A stretch of DNA of 64,000 nt from Ardenticatenaceae bacterium (lineage in GTDB: Bacteria; Chloroflexota; Anaerolineae; Promineifilales; Promineifilaceae), in contig JACKBT010000002.1 of assembly GCA_020634415.1 (NCBI GenBank), forward strand, positions 1 to 64,000, in the 5' to 3' direction. Both the position numbers and the translations under genes were made by a program. The notes under the pieces were generated by a model. It made no database searches. It was not told where the DNA came from and saw only the letters and a list, made by a program, of their open reading frames with translations. Numbering within the stretch: the stretch's first letter is position 1; each line of letters starts with the position of its first letter. Positions 8,230 through 17,086 of the stretch are shown in pieces.

Positions 8230-8458
8230 TCACATCATCCCCAAACCAAAAAGAATCTGGCAAAGGTTCATCAAAATCGTCGCTTATCCAGGTTGTGCCT
8301 GCGTCCAAGCCAGGAATGCGTTGGCGCATCTTCTGGCTTGCTGGATTTTGCTGTGCCATATATTGCAAAAATTGAACAAAGTCCCACAAGGTTTTCAATT
8401 GGGCTTCTGGCAAAGAATCAATCTCTTGCCACAATGTCTCTTTCAGCATCATGTTCAC
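8210..8458 (-). CDS. VapB-type antitoxin, DUF2281-like
   Basis: An 82-residue acidic protein directly upstream of, and overlapping, the PIN toxin. The N-terminal half (LKETLWQEIDSLPEAQLKTLWDFVQFLQYM) is a helical segment like DUF2281 antitoxins. The C-terminal half is disordered-looking and rich in Asp and Phe/Trp, as expected of a toxin-binding tail. It probably neutralises VapC. Start choice among the Met codons at positions 1, 3 and 4 is uncertain. Confidence 0.8.
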   Translation of the reverse strand: MNMMLKETLWQEIDSLPEAQLKTLWDFVQFLQYMAQQNPASQKMRQRIPGLDAGTTWISDDFDEPLPDSFWFGDDVNDEAAA

Positions 8459-8781
8459 CTCATACGGTTGCTATCAATAGCTGCGAGTATACCACAAAAG
8501 TACAAGTCAATTCGGCCGTTTCCCCTCACACCCCATCCCCCACATCATAACTGCAACGCCTTGCGTTTCCTCTCCTTTCGTTCATGTCTCAAGTTGTTTT
8601 GGGGGTAGACGGCCGTTTCCACATACTTCTCCCTCGACATTTCCACTTACAGCTTCTCTAATAACTATGAAGAAACGGCATAAATAGACAAAAGAAATGG
8701 CTGACAAACAAAAACATTGTATACTGTCAAATGTTGCAAGGTTTTTGCAAGAAAAATCGATAAGCCAATCTTAAAAAATTA
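8459..8781. other. Intergenic region with direct repeat A copy 2
   Basis: A 323-base gap between VapBC (minus) and an unknown gene (plus). Its first half holds the repeat shared with 6121-6230. The second half is AT-rich and includes TTGCAAGGTTTTTGCAA, a short inverted repeat near 8734. No small gene is evident. Confidence 0.5.
8514..8620 (+). repeat. Direct repeat A, copy 2
   Basis: Matches 6121-6230 in the same orientation over about 107 bp, with shared blocks GCAACGCCTTGC, TTCATGT.TCAAGTTGTT and GTAGACGGCCGTTTCC. Confidence 0.8.
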
Positions 8782-9900
8782 ATGTCTGAAACACCAGTTT
8801 TTAAGCAACCACAAGCACTTGAAGCAATTGCACATGATACAGTGTCATTTATGTCTTTGCTTTTAGGCATGAAAGATCACTCTCAATCAGGGTTATTAGC
8901 CCATGGATTATTGCCACCTGCTTCAATGTATATTGTCGAAAGCTATAATACGCTCAAAAAGCTAGCTCCTGATGTTGCTGACACATTATTGGAAGAGTTA
9001 GCAACTCAGGTACAGCCCACACGTCACCGAGCAAAATTGCTGGATAATCCTGAAAAATCTGTTGAGCAAGTTGCAAACGAATTGGCCGAGGTTTCACAAC
9101 GTCAGACACAGTTCTTCATGAAACCTCATACCGGCTTTTGGGGCATACTAAAAAGGGCCATTCAGCCCGATCTTGGTCTTTCGATTTACGATGAACACGT
9201 TTTCTCTACAACTCATGCAACTGCATTTAGTTTTGGTGATGATCGTAATATCTCTACAAAAGCCTTTGCAATTGGAAAAGCGATTGGTGCATATACTACA
9301 ACATTAGTCAATTTGTTCGGGCTTCCAATGCCAACCCCAACCCCTTTAACGGTATTGTCAGGAACTATCAAAATGAGAGACATTAAGTCATCAGCATTTT
9401 ATAAACGCGGATTGTTGGGGAATGCACCGATAGAATTAGCCACTGGTATGACCTTGTTGCTTGTCAACTTAAACTACATGCGCTACATCATGCAACCATT
9501 ACTACCCGTTGCTGGTCATACTCAGTTTAGACTGAAATTCATTGTTGCCTATCATGCAGATTCCAATATAGGAACCATACAAAATCAACTGAGATCTAGT
9601 TCATCAATTCCTAAAGATACCGTTAATCTTCTTGGGGATGCTCTAGGAAATCCCGATAGTCGGTGGTTACGAAAAAAATCTATCTTAAGAAATCTACTTG
9701 TCCATTACGCAATTGAGGAGAAACTTACGACTTCACTAAAGCCAGAAGCAAATAGATTACAAACCATCGAACATTTTGGCGGAAAATCATTTTCAGAGAT
9801 AGATGCTCTCTTAGACAGACACATTGAGCGGATGTCACTTATCTTCGAGGAAGGGTTTTCACTTGCTGGAGATCCTTTTTGGTATGGACATGTTACGTGA
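8782..9900 (+). CDS. Unknown 372-residue protein, AT-rich gene
   Basis: I do not recognise this protein. It has no signal peptide. It contains mixed hydrophobic segments (TTTLVNLFGLPM and ELATGMTLLLVNLNYM, about residues 170-240) that could be buried helices rather than membrane spans, and a charged C-terminal helix region. Base composition is clearly more AT-rich than the neighbours, and the frame contains no CGGCCG palindrome, both signs of recent transfer. A ribosome-binding site is not obvious (TTAAAAAATTA before the ATG). It ends right beside a fragment copied from the carB 3' end. It lies between two toxin-antitoxin modules, so a defence or accessory role is possible but unproven. Confidence 0.7.
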   Translation: MSETPVFKQPQALEAIAHDTVSFMSLLLGMKDHSQSGLLAHGLLPPASMYIVESYNTLKKLAPDVADTLLEELATQVQPTRHRAKLLDNPEKSVEQVANELAEVSQRQTQFFMKPHTGFWGILKRAIQPDLGLSIYDEHVFSTTHATAFSFGDDRNISTKAFAIGKAIGAYTTTLVNLFGLPMPTPTPLTVLSGTIKMRDIKSSAFYKRGLLGNAPIELATGMTLLLVNLNYMRYIMQPLLPVAGHTQFRLKFIVAYHADSNIGTIQNQLRSSSSIPKDTVNLLGDALGNPDSRWLRKKSILRNLLVHYAIEEKLTTSLKPEANRLQTIEHFGGKSFSEIDALLDRHIERMSLIFEEGFSLAGDPFWYGHVT

Positions 9901-9904
9901 TCTT

Positions 9905-10030
9905 CACCCCATGATGCGCTTGCAAACTCCGCACCTGCAACTTCTTCTGTCGTAACGCCTGAATCCCATTAACGGCCGCTTGCGCCGCCGACAACGACCT
10001 AATCAACAACACATCATACTGAATCGCCGC
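9905..10030 (-). pseudogene. Duplicated fragment of the carB 3' end
   Basis: These 126 bases match 10779-10904, the last part of carB, in the same orientation with nine substitutions by my alignment (about 93% identity). Read on the minus strand they keep an open frame equivalent to the CarB C-terminus ([17 protein letters not shown]), then stop. The two copies bracket the DUF433/DUF5615 module. Confidence 0.85.
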
Positions 10031-10036
10031 TACCAA

Positions 10037-10390
10037 TTACGAATGGAAGATAATTTCACGTTGATTAATTTCAATGAAATCAAATGTCTCAAACCCCTCC
10101 GCTAGTTGTACCAGGTTCAATTCAAACAGAGCCACCAACTCATCATTACGAATATTGCCTGTGGAGACAAGCAACAATTTCCAGGGCTTTTGGCTAACCA
10201 AATAAGAATCCACAAAATCAACATCTTTCGTCACAACGACGCGCTGCTCTTGAAGAGAAAATTCATTAATGATTTTATCTGGTGTGTGATTACCGAGGGG
10301 CAAATCCAATGTATGAAGCACGTCATGGCCTGCTTGTTGCCAAAGCGTTGCCAATCGGCGGGGTAACTGGGCATCAACCAGAAACTTCAT
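10037..10390 (-). CDS. DUF5615 PIN-like toxin
   Basis: A 117-residue protein of the DUF5615 family (PIN-like, Mut7-C related). The N-terminus MKFLVDAQLPRRLA carries the first conserved Asp. VVTKDVDFVD carries the second acidic cluster. LLLVSTGNIRN matches the characteristic third block. It overlaps the upstream DUF433 gene by 4 bases, the usual arrangement of this putative toxin-antitoxin pair. The expected activity is RNA cleavage, inferred from fold. No CGGCCG motif lies within it. Confidence 0.88.
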   Translation of the reverse strand: MKFLVDAQLPRRLATLWQQAGHDVLHTLDLPLGNHTPDKIINEFSLQEQRVVVTKDVDFVDSYLVSQKPWKLLLVSTGNIRNDELVALFELNLVQLAEGFETFDFIEINQREIIFHS

Positions 10391-10620
10391 ACTAAAACAG
10401 GTTCAATGCGTTTAATGCGGCTCAGGCGTGTGGCATAATCCAAAACAGCCAACAAATCTTCTCGTTCCAGGTCTTCGTAATCTTCCAAGATTTCTTCGAT
10501 AGACATACCCGCGCTAAGGAGTTCAAGCATCGTTTCGACTGGATAGCGCAAGCCGCGAATGGTTGGCTTGCCATGACAAATGTTGGGGTTTATGGTGATG
10601 CGATTCATTCGATTCATCAT
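10387..10620 (-). CDS. DUF433 antitoxin
   Basis: A 77-residue protein with the DUF433 signature: ITINPNICHGKPTIRGLRYPV followed by a helix-turn-helix-like stretch MLELLSAGMSIEEILEDYEDL. It is the usual partner of DUF5615 proteins and probably both binds the toxin and represses the pair. The start could be Met1, Met2 or Met5. The gene is coupled to DUF5615 by a 4-base overlap. The 134-base gap between this gene and carB shows no other gene. Confidence 0.88.
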   Translation of the reverse strand: MMNRMNRITINPNICHGKPTIRGLRYPVETMLELLSAGMSIEEILEDYEDLEREDLLAVLDYATRLSRIKRIEPVLV

Positions 10621-10754
10621 TTTTCTCCGTCAACTATTAATCAACTGCTGCCAGTGTACCATGAATCAGGAGTAGCGAGAAATACCAACCCAATTGACGA
10701 TTTCCTTCTTCATCTGTTCCTACTCAAATCTGTTGTAGCCTACCCCCAATTTGT

Positions 10755-13700
10755 TCATTTCTTCAATTCGTTGTTGTCCACCCCATGATGCGTCTGCAAA
10801 CTCCGCACCTGCAACTCCTTCTGCCGTAACGCCCGAATCCCATTCACGGCCGCTTGCGCCGCCGACAACGTACTAATCAACAACACATCATGCTGAATCG
10901 CCGCCGAACGCATCGCCGCCTGGTCGGCATACGCCTGCTGCCCCAGCGGCGTATTGATGATGAGATTGACCGTACCCGAGCTAATCAAATCCACCGTCGT
11001 CTGCCCGGGTTGGAAGGCTTTGGCTACGGTGGTCACTGGTAGCCCGATACGTTGTAGGGCAACGGCCGTTCCCTCCGTCCCATACAACTCAAACCCCATC
11101 TTGTGCAAATCCCGCCCCAACTTCATCGCCGCCGACTTATCAAAATCATTCACCGTAATCAGCACCGCCCCACTCGTCGGCAGCGGCGTCCCCACCGCCA
11201 TCTGCGACTTGGCAAAGGCATGACCAAAATGGGCCGCATGACCCATCACCTCACCCGTACTCCGCATCTCCGGGCTGAGGCGCGTATCCGCCCCCGGCAG
11301 CTTATCAAAAGGCAGCGCCACCTCCTTGACAAAAAAGCCATCCACCGCTGGCGTTTGCGTAAAGCCCAGCTCGGCCAACGAGCAGCCCGCCTGCACCTTC
11401 GCCGCCAACTTAGCCACCTGCACCCCCGTCGCCTTGCTCACAAAGGGCACGGTACGGCTGGCGCGTGGATTGACCTCAATCACATAAACCACATCATCCT
11501 TAATGGCAAACTGCACATTCATCAGCCCCCGCACCGCCAGCGCCCTGCCCAACCGCTCCGTATAATCCCGAATAATGCTCAAATGGTACAGGCTAATCTT
11601 ATACGGCGGCAGCACACAGGCACTGTCGCCTGAATGAACCCCCGCCTCCTCAATATGCTGCATCACCCCCGCCATCACCACCAGCTCACCATCGCCCACC
11701 GCATCCACATCCACCTCATAGGCATCCTCAATAAACTGGTCAATCAGCACCGGATTGCCCGGCGATACCCGCGCTGCCTCGCCCAAGAAGCGCAGCAGTG
11801 ACTCATCATCATAAGCGATGGCCATGGCCCGACCACCCAGCACGAAAGACGGCCGTACCAACACCGGATAACCAATCTCATGCACAATTGCCAACGCCTC
11901 CGCCTCCGAATGCGCCATCCCCCACGCCGGATGGTCAATCTCCAACTCCCGCAGCAACGCCCCAAACCGCCCCCGATCCTCCGCCAAATCAATCGAATCA
12001 GGCGGTGTCCCCCAAATGGGCACACCGGCAGCGGCTAATTCGGCCGTTAAATTAATCGGCGTCTGCCCGCCAAACTGCACAATCACCCCTTCCGGCTTCT
12101 CCAGTTCCACAATGTTCATCACATCTTCAAAGGTCAATGGTTCAAAGTAAAGGCGATCGGCCGTATCATAATCCGTACTCACCGTCTCGGGATTACAATT
12201 CACCATAATCGTCTCATAGTCCAACTCCCGCAGCGCCCAACACGCCTGCACACAGCAATAGTCAAACTCCAAACCCTGCCCAATCCTGTTTGGCCCCCCG
12301 CCCAAAATCATCACCTTGCGCCTGTCCGATGGCTCAGCCTCACAATCTGTCTCATACGTCGAGTACAAATAAGGCGTAAACGCCTCAAACTCCGCCGCAC
12401 ACGTATCCACCCGATAATAAACCGGCACAATCCCCAACTCCTTGCGCCACCCCCGCACCACCAACTCACTTACCCCCATCGCCTCCGCAATCACCTTGTC
12501 GGAGAAGCCCATGCGCTTCGCTTTAAGAAGGAGACTAGAGACTGGAGACTGGAGATTATTAGTCTTTAGTCCCCAGTCTCCAGTCTCTAATCTCCCAATC
12601 TCCTCTTCCACCCGCACCATCTCCGCCAACTGCGTCACAAACCAGGGGTCAATCGCCGTCTCGCCCACCACATCGGCCACCGACATGCCCTTGTTAAAAG
12701 CAGTCGCAATTTGGAACAGCCGCTGCGCCGTGGGGAAGCGCATGGTGTGATTAGCCCCCGGCTGCTGTGCCAACAGACGGCTAAACCCTGGCGCACCAAT
12801 CTCCAGGCCACGAATGGCCTTGTTCAACGCCTCAGGGAAGGTGCGCCCAATCGCCATCACCTCACCCACACTCTTCATCTGCGGCCCCAAGCGCTGGTCA
12901 ACACCAGGGAACTTCTCAAAATTCCAGCGCGGAATTTTGACTACACAATAATCAATACTCGGCTCAAAGCTGGCTGGTGTGACCCGCGTAATATCGTTGG
13001 GAATCTCATCCAGCGTATAACCCACCGCCAGCAGCGCCGCAATCTTGGCGATGGGAAAACCCGTCGCCTTGCTCGCCAACGCCGACGAGCGCGACACACG
13101 CGGGTTCATCTCAATCACAATCGTCTCACCATTGGCCGGATTCACGGCAAACTGCACATTGCTGCCCCCCGTCTCCACGCCCACCGCCTGCATCACCGTC
13201 TTCGCCAAATCGCGCAAATGCTGATACTCGCGGTCGGTCAGCGTTTGCGCGGGGGCAACCGTGATGCTGTCGCCTGTATGCACACCCATCGGGTCTACAT
13301 TCTCAATCGAGCAAACCACAACAAAGTTGTCGGCACGGTCGCGCATCACCTCCAACTCAAACTCCTTCCAACCCATCAGCGATCGCTCAATGAGCACCTC
13401 ACCCACTGGACTTTCGCGCAAGCCATGCGACACCACCCGCGCAAAATCCTCTGGCCCCTGCGCCACGCCGCCGCCCGCGCCGCCCATCGTAAACGAAGCC
13501 CGAATCAGCGTCGGATAACCAATCTCAGCGACCGCTTCCCAGGCTTCTTCTAACGAGTAGACAAAGGCACTCACCGGCACAGGCACACCCGCCGCAATCA
13601 TGGCCTGCTTAAACTTGGAGCGATCTTCGGCGATGCGAATGGCGCGTAAATCAGCGCCAATCAGTTCCACATGGTGCCGCTCTAAAATGCCCGATTCGGC

Positions 13701-14006
13701 CAATTCAACAGCCAAATTGAGCGCAGTTTGGCCGCCAACAGTGGGCAGGATGGCCTCTGGTTTTTCGATGGCGATGATCTTTTCCACGAGATCGGCCGTT
13801 AACGGTTCCACATAGGTCGCATCAGCCAATTCGGGGTCGGTCATAATCGTGGCCGGGTTAGAATTCACCAGCACCGTGCGATACCCCTCGCGGCGCAGCA
13901 CCTTGCAGGCTTGCACCCCCGAGTAATCAAATTCACACGCCTGCCCAATCACAATCGGCCCCGAGCCGAGGATCATTATCGTTTTAATATCTGTTCGTTT
14001 CGGCAC
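10755..14006 (-). CDS. carB: Carbamoyl-phosphate synthase large subunit
   Basis: A full-length CarB of 1083 residues. It makes carbamoyl phosphate from bicarbonate, ammonia delivered by CarA, and two ATP, for pyrimidine and arginine synthesis. Order: first preATP/ATP-grasp half (residues 1-400, [20 protein letters not shown]), oligomerisation domain (about 420-545), second ATP-grasp half (about 550-930, [20 protein letters not shown]) and an allosteric MGS-like domain (about 940-1060). Residues about 468-492 ([11 protein letters not shown] to SPVSS) are encoded by an in-frame heptamer hairpin (12530-12603). It replaces a loop of the oligomerisation domain before LKAKRMGF and lengthens it by roughly nine residues relative to E. 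coli. Conserved blocks around it are intact, so the enzyme is probably active. The 3' end is duplicated at 9905-10030. Confidence 0.97.
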   Translation of the reverse strand: MPKRTDIKTIMILGSGPIVIGQACEFDYSGVQACKVLRREGYRTVLVNSNPATIMTDPELADATYVEPLTADLVEKIIAIEKPEAILPTVGGQTALNLAVELAESGILERHHVELIGADLRAIRIAEDRSKFKQAMIAAGVPVPVSAFVYSLEEAWEAVAEIGYPTLIRASFTMGGAGGGVAQGPEDFARVVSHGLRESPVGEVLIERSLMGWKEFELEVMRDRADNFVVVCSIENVDPMGVHTGDSITVAPAQTLTDREYQHLRDLAKTVMQAVGVETGGSNVQFAVNPANGETIVIEMNPRVSRSSALASKATGFPIAKIAALLAVGYTLDEIPNDITRVTPASFEPSIDYCVVKIPRWNFEKFPGVDQRLGPQMKSVGEVMAIGRTFPEALNKAIRGLEIGAPGFSRLLAQQPGANHTMRFPTAQRLFQIATAFNKGMSVADVVGETAIDPWFVTQLAEMVRVEEEIGRLETGDWGLKTNNLQSPVSSLLLKAKRMGFSDKVIAEAMGVSELVVRGWRKELGIVPVYYRVDTCAAEFEAFTPYLYSTYETDCEAEPSDRRKVMILGGGPNRIGQGLEFDYCCVQACWALRELDYETIMVNCNPETVSTDYDTADRLYFEPLTFEDVMNIVELEKPEGVIVQFGGQTPINLTAELAAAGVPIWGTPPDSIDLAEDRGRFGALLRELEIDHPAWGMAHSEAEALAIVHEIGYPVLVRPSFVLGGRAMAIAYDDESLLRFLGEAARVSPGNPVLIDQFIEDAYEVDVDAVGDGELVVMAGVMQHIEEAGVHSGDSACVLPPYKISLYHLSIIRDYTERLGRALAVRGLMNVQFAIKDDVVYVIEVNPRASRTVPFVSKATGVQVAKLAAKVQAGCSLAELGFTQTPAVDGFFVKEVALPFDKLPGADTRLSPEMRSTGEVMGHAAHFGHAFAKSQMAVGTPLPTSGAVLITVNDFDKSAAMKLGRDLHKMGFELYGTEGTAVALQRIGLPVTTVAKAFQPGQTTVDLISSGTVNLIINTPLGQQAYADQAAMRSAAIQHDVLLISTLSAAQAAVNGIRALRQKELQVRSLQTHHGVDNNELKK
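12530..12603. repeat. Inverted heptamer array inside carB, in frame
   Basis: Left words GGAGACT, AGAGACT, GGAGACT, GGAGATT; a 3-base centre ATT; right words AGTCTTT, AGTCCCC, AGTCTCC, AGTCTCT, AATCTCC and CAATCTCC. The carB reading frame passes through without a stop. Confidence 0.95.
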
Positions 14007-14045
14007 AGTTTTCCTCTTTTCGTCTATTACGCATGTGTCATTCCA

Positions 14046-14237
14046 GCAATTCCAATTATAAAATCATTGGGGTAAGGGCGGGACAGGCGGGCAGACTGTT
14101 AGCCGATAACCAGCACCTTTTCTCCCGCCTATCTCGCCCCCGCTGGGCAACCAAAGGGTGAGACGGCGCGGAGAAAAGAACGAGAGCTGCGGCCAACGCC
14201 TATCCGCGCCGTCCCACCCCTACCATAATTGGAACTG
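14046..14237. repeat. MITE-like element, about 190 bp
   Basis: The ends GCAATTCCAATTAT and ATAATTGGAACTGC are inverted copies with one mismatch. Inside, GGGGTAAGGGCGGGACAGG is mirrored by CCGTCCCACCCCTACC near the other end. It is non-coding. Confidence 0.6.
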
Positions 14238-14315
14238 CATGTGTCATTCCGAACGAAGCCTTGCTCTGGCCGGCCTCTGGCCGAGCCAGCTTGGGCAGTG
14301 CAGCAATTTCCAACT

Positions 14316-14371
14316 GTCATTCCGAGGTCCGCCGAGGAATCTCGACGGACTTGCTGATCCGTCGGAATGAC
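14316..14371. repeat. REP-like inverted element (GTCATTCCGA)
   Basis: GTCATTCCGA at one end is exactly mirrored by TCGGAATGAC at the other. A hairpin of GTCCG..GAG / CTCG.CGGAC type lies between. A further half copy begins at 14242. Confidence 0.7.
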
Positions 14372-14388
14372 AATTGAGAGCATTTGCA

Positions 14389-15168
14389 TCACTCCCACAA
14401 ACTTCCCTTTCGTGCTTTCAATATCAATTTACCAATTTTGAAGCGCAGACTTTCGCCGCGATCCAGCCGTGATTGTAAGGCCAACAATTTATCCTGGTGT
14501 GTTTCAACGGAGAAGCCTTCTACTGACCAGGGTACGGCTTTCAAATAATAAACAATCGCCCCCACATCATAAAAGGTCAAATAGCCCATCCAGCTTTCGG
14601 CCAGTTGCAGTTGCAAATTGGTCTCGCGCAGGAGTTTGCCCAGAGTGTAGTTGAGGGTGAAGTAGCTAAACTGCGGTTCGTCGCCCATGAATGTGACGAG
14701 TTCTTGCAGCCAACGGCCGTCTACTTGCTGCGTCAAAAACACCCCACCGGGCTGCAACACCCGCTCCACTTCTGACAGGTTGTAAGCCGTATGACGATCA
14801 ATCACCAGGCCAAAACTCTCGTCAGGAAACGGCAGCGGGCTAACTTCATCGCCATTAGCTCGCACCACTTTCGCTCCCAACGGTGTTAGCCGTTCCGTCG
14901 CCAGCAAAAAGTTCGGCTCCCACTCCTCCGTTGCCACCGTCTTGCTCGGCCACAAATCCTGAAGTTTCAGCAGCCGCTCGCCGCCACCCGTACCCAAATC
15001 CAGCAGCGAATCTACCTGAGGCAGCACCTCACGCACCATTTCGGTATATGACCAGGGTGGCGTTTCTTCGTGCCAACGGCCGTCTAAATAGGAGAAATCC
15101 CAGCCGACGAACGGCCGTTCCTCTTCCCGCTTCCACTCGGCAATCAACTCAGCCTGATTTAGCATCAC
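14389..15168 (-). CDS. Class I SAM-dependent methyltransferase
   Basis: A 259-residue protein with a Rossmann methyltransferase core. SAM motif I is SLLDLGTGGGERLL near residues 54-67, motif II is the acidic VATEEWEPN, and the post-core strand is ESFGLVIDRHTAYNLSEVERVLQPGGVFLTQQ. The leading segment WDFSYLDGRWHEETPPWSYTEM is typical of a subgroup of small-molecule methyltransferases, but the substrate is unknown. ATG 15168 overlaps the rhodanese stop as ATGA, so translation is coupled. It lies between carA and carB on the same strand. Confidence 0.85.
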   Translation of the reverse strand: MMLNQAELIAEWKREEERPFVGWDFSYLDGRWHEETPPWSYTEMVREVLPQVDSLLDLGTGGGERLLKLQDLWPSKTVATEEWEPNFLLATERLTPLGAKVVRANGDEVSPLPFPDESFGLVIDRHTAYNLSEVERVLQPGGVFLTQQVDGRWLQELVTFMGDEPQFSYFTLNYTLGKLLRETNLQLQLAESWMGYLTFYDVGAIVYYLKAVPWSVEGFSVETHQDKLLALQSRLDRGESLRFKIGKLILKARKGSLWE

Positions 15169-15521
15169 TTTTTTCTCTTCGGCTTTCTCACAGGCAGCTT
15201 CGCCTGCTCCCAGGCAATCATCCCCCCCTTCACATCCCGCACCTCATAACCAGCCTTCACCAACTTACGAGCCGCCACCGGGCTGCGGTGGCTGCTGCGA
15301 CAAATAGTGAGAATCGGCCGTTCCCGCGGCAGCTCCTCCATACGCTTACCAAACTCCGTCAGCGGAATCAGCACCGCCCCCCGCACCACCCCCGCTTCCG
15401 TCTCCGCAGGCTGACGCACATCCACAATCAGCGGCGGGTTTTTCCCTTTTAACAAGTTATGTGCCTCTTGCACCGAAATTTGCGTCACTTTCTTGCCAAA
15501 TAACCAATCAAATAATCCCAT
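15165..15521 (-). CDS. Rhodanese-like domain protein
   Basis: A 118-residue single-domain rhodanese. The fold runs from VQEAHNLLKG through PPLIVDVRQPAET to the active loop ICRSSHRSPVAA, with the nucleophilic Cys at residue 74, and ends in DVKGGMIAWEQAKLP. The family carries sulfur as a persulfide. The first ten residues MGLFDWLFGK are amphipathic and the C-terminus is very basic (KPKRKK). AGGAGCAAAATG gives a clear start. It is the first half of a 4-base-overlap pair with the methyltransferase, between carA and carB. Confidence 0.9.
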   Translation of the reverse strand: MGLFDWLFGKKVTQISVQEAHNLLKGKNPPLIVDVRQPAETEAGVVRGAVLIPLTEFGKRMEELPRERPILTICRSSHRSPVAARKLVKAGYEVRDVKGGMIAWEQAKLPVRKPKRKK

Positions 15522-15539
15522 TTTGCTCCTTATTCTTCT

Positions 15540-15625
15540 GCACTACTCCGCCCCACCCAACTTCCTCCGAAGGGGAAGGAGTCTGATCCCCCTCCCAGAG
15601 GGAGGGGCTAGGGGAGGGCAAAGAA
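15540..15625. repeat. GC-rich inverted repeat (CCTCCC/GGGAGG type)
   Basis: Between carA and the rhodanese gene, CTTCCTCCGAAGGGGAAGGAG and CCCCCTCCCAGAGGGAGGGG form two short hairpins. The same word type occurs in frame inside the first peptide synthetase near 34545. No gene lies in the 179-base gap. Confidence 0.6.
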
Positions 15626-15700
15626 GTGCCTTCACGGTTACTCAAGCTGGCGCGGGGGGACACCGACCAGAACATTAAGACATCACCCAATCTCCAATCT

Positions 15701-16840
15701 CTAATCCCCAATCTCTGCCTCCATCAACCCCACAAACTTATCAAACAACTCATCCGAATCATGCGGCCCCGGCGAGCTTTCAGGGTGATACTGCACCGAG
15801 AAAGCGCGATAATTGGGTGCGTCCAGTCCTTCACAGCAATTGTCATTCAAATTCACATGTGAATTGGTCACCCCTTCCGGCAGCGTCTCTGCATTCACAG
15901 CAAAGCCATGATTATGGCTAGAAATCTGCACCGCCCCGCTCGCCGCCACCTGCACCGGCTGATTGCCGCCGCGATGCCCAAACTTCAACTTGTATGTCTC
16001 CGCGCCCAAAGCCAATCCCAAAATCTGATGCCCCAAACAGATGCCAAAAATCGGCTTCTGCCCCAACAATTCGCGCACAGCCTCAATGGCATAAGTGCAA
16101 GCTGCCGGATCACCCGGCCCGTTGGACAAAAAGACACCATCCGGCTCCATCGCCAAAACCTCACTGGCGGGCATGGTCGCCGGAACCACCGTTACCTGGC
16201 ACCCCCGCGAGGCCAACAGCCGCAAAATATTCCGCTTAATGCCAAAATCGTAAGCAACGACGTGAAATTTACGATTGACGATTGGCGACTGACGATTAGG
16301 AGTCCACCAATCGGCGGCTTCTGTCCAGTGGTAAGGTTCAGAGCAGGTGACTTCGATGGCGAGGTCGAGGTCGTTCATGTCGCGGGCGGTGCGGGCGAGG
16401 TAGAGTAGGCGTTCGGGGTCAAGGTTAACGGCCGTTGACAAAGCCGCCCGCATCGCCCCATGTGTACGGATATGGCGCACCAAGGCACGAGTGTTGACAT
16501 CCGTAATCGCCACCACGCCCCGCTCCGCCAGATAATCGGGTAAACTTTGCCGCGCCCGCCAATTGCTGACAATAGGACTGAGGCTGCGCACGACGAAGCC
16601 TGCCGCCCACACGCGGTCGCTCTCGTCATCTTCGGGAGCGACGCCATAGTTGCCAATATGGGGCATGGTCATGGTGATGATTTGGCCGTGATAGGACGGG
16701 TCGGTGAGGATTTCTTGGTAGCCAGTGATGCTGGTGTTGAAAACAATTTCGCCAGTGGTATCGCCCATTTTGCCAAAGCCCAAGCCAGGCCATTGGCTGC
16801 CATCTTCAAGGACGAGTAAGGCAGGGGGTTGTGAATTCAT
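15701..16840 (-). CDS. carA: Carbamoyl-phosphate synthase small subunit (glutaminase)
   Basis: The likely start is the ATG at 16840 ([14 protein letters not shown]), giving 379 residues. A longer frame to 16915 adds a segment made only of octamer repeat and is unlikely. CarA hydrolyses glutamine and feeds ammonia to CarB. The N-terminal domain (about 1-150) includes [21 protein letters not shown]. The class I glutamine amidotransferase domain (about 192-375) has the nucleophile elbow GICLGHQ and the His-Glu pair in YHPESSPGP. At residues about 181-191 a short in-frame ACGATT-type array (16268-16298) encodes [10 protein letters not shown] exactly in the linker between the two domains. CarB lies three genes downstream on the same strand. 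Confidence 0.96.
   Translation of the reverse strand: MNSQPPALLVLEDGSQWPGLGFGKMGDTTGEIVFNTSITGYQEILTDPSYHGQIITMTMPHIGNYGVAPEDDESDRVWAAGFVVRSLSPIVSNWRARQSLPDYLAERGVVAITDVNTRALVRHIRTHGAMRAALSTAVNLDPERLLYLARTARDMNDLDLAIEVTCSEPYHWTEAADWWTPNRQSPIVNRKFHVVAYDFGIKRNILRLLASRGCQVTVVPATMPASEVLAMEPDGVFLSNGPGDPAACTYAIEAVRELLGQKPIFGICLGHQILGLALGAETYKLKFGHRGGNQPVQVAASGAVQISSHNHGFAVNAETLPEGVTNSHVNLNDNCCEGLDAPNYRAFSVQYHPESSPGPHDSDELFDKFVGLMEAEIGD
16268..16298. repeat. In-frame heptamer array inside carA
   Basis: Words TTTACGA, TTGACGA, TTGGCGA, CTGACGA lie in register at the interdomain linker of CarA. They are the same word family as the hairpin at 38878-38941. Only one arm is present. Confidence 0.75.
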
Positions 16841-16854
16841 AAGTGGTATATAGG

Positions 16855-16912
16855 TGTATGGGTGTATGGGTGTAGTTAAAAAAGCCACTATACTAATACA
16901 CCAATAGTTTTC
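16855..16912. repeat. Octamer array upstream of carA
   Basis: GTGTATGG repeats with 8-bp period and is partly mirrored by AATACACC after a short gap. A fuller version of the same family lies at 62783-62860. Confidence 0.7.
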
Positions 16913-17086
16913 CAAAACGGCCGTATTCTACCACCCCCGCTCCCAAAAAGGCATAACAGTTTTGCCAAAATATCAGCCTCCCCTTTTGGGCAATCGTAGG
17001 CAAAACGGTGAGTGGTCAGGGAACGGCCGTCTAAATCCCCCGCCTTCTCTCACCTACAATACACCCACTCAACCGCAGGAGGTCAT

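Larger units (their letters stand above)
14007..14388. other. Intergenic region with two palindromic elements
   Basis: These 382 bases between the methyltransferase gene and carB hold a MITE-like element at about 14046-14237 and a short inverted element at 14316-14371. I see no gene. Frames here arise from the repeats. Confidence 0.65.

Noticed and set aside
12530..12603. Frameshift or broken carB at the heptamer array
   Set aside because: The frame continues without a stop and all conserved blocks on both sides are in register.
14129..14398. Minus-strand frame of 89 codons between methyltransferase and carB
   Set aside because: It is made of the MITE-like and GTCATTCCGA elements; no protein-like pattern.
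16841..16915. Longer CarA start at 16915
   Set aside because: The extra 25 residues derive from an octamer repeat array; ATG 16840 starts the conserved domain.
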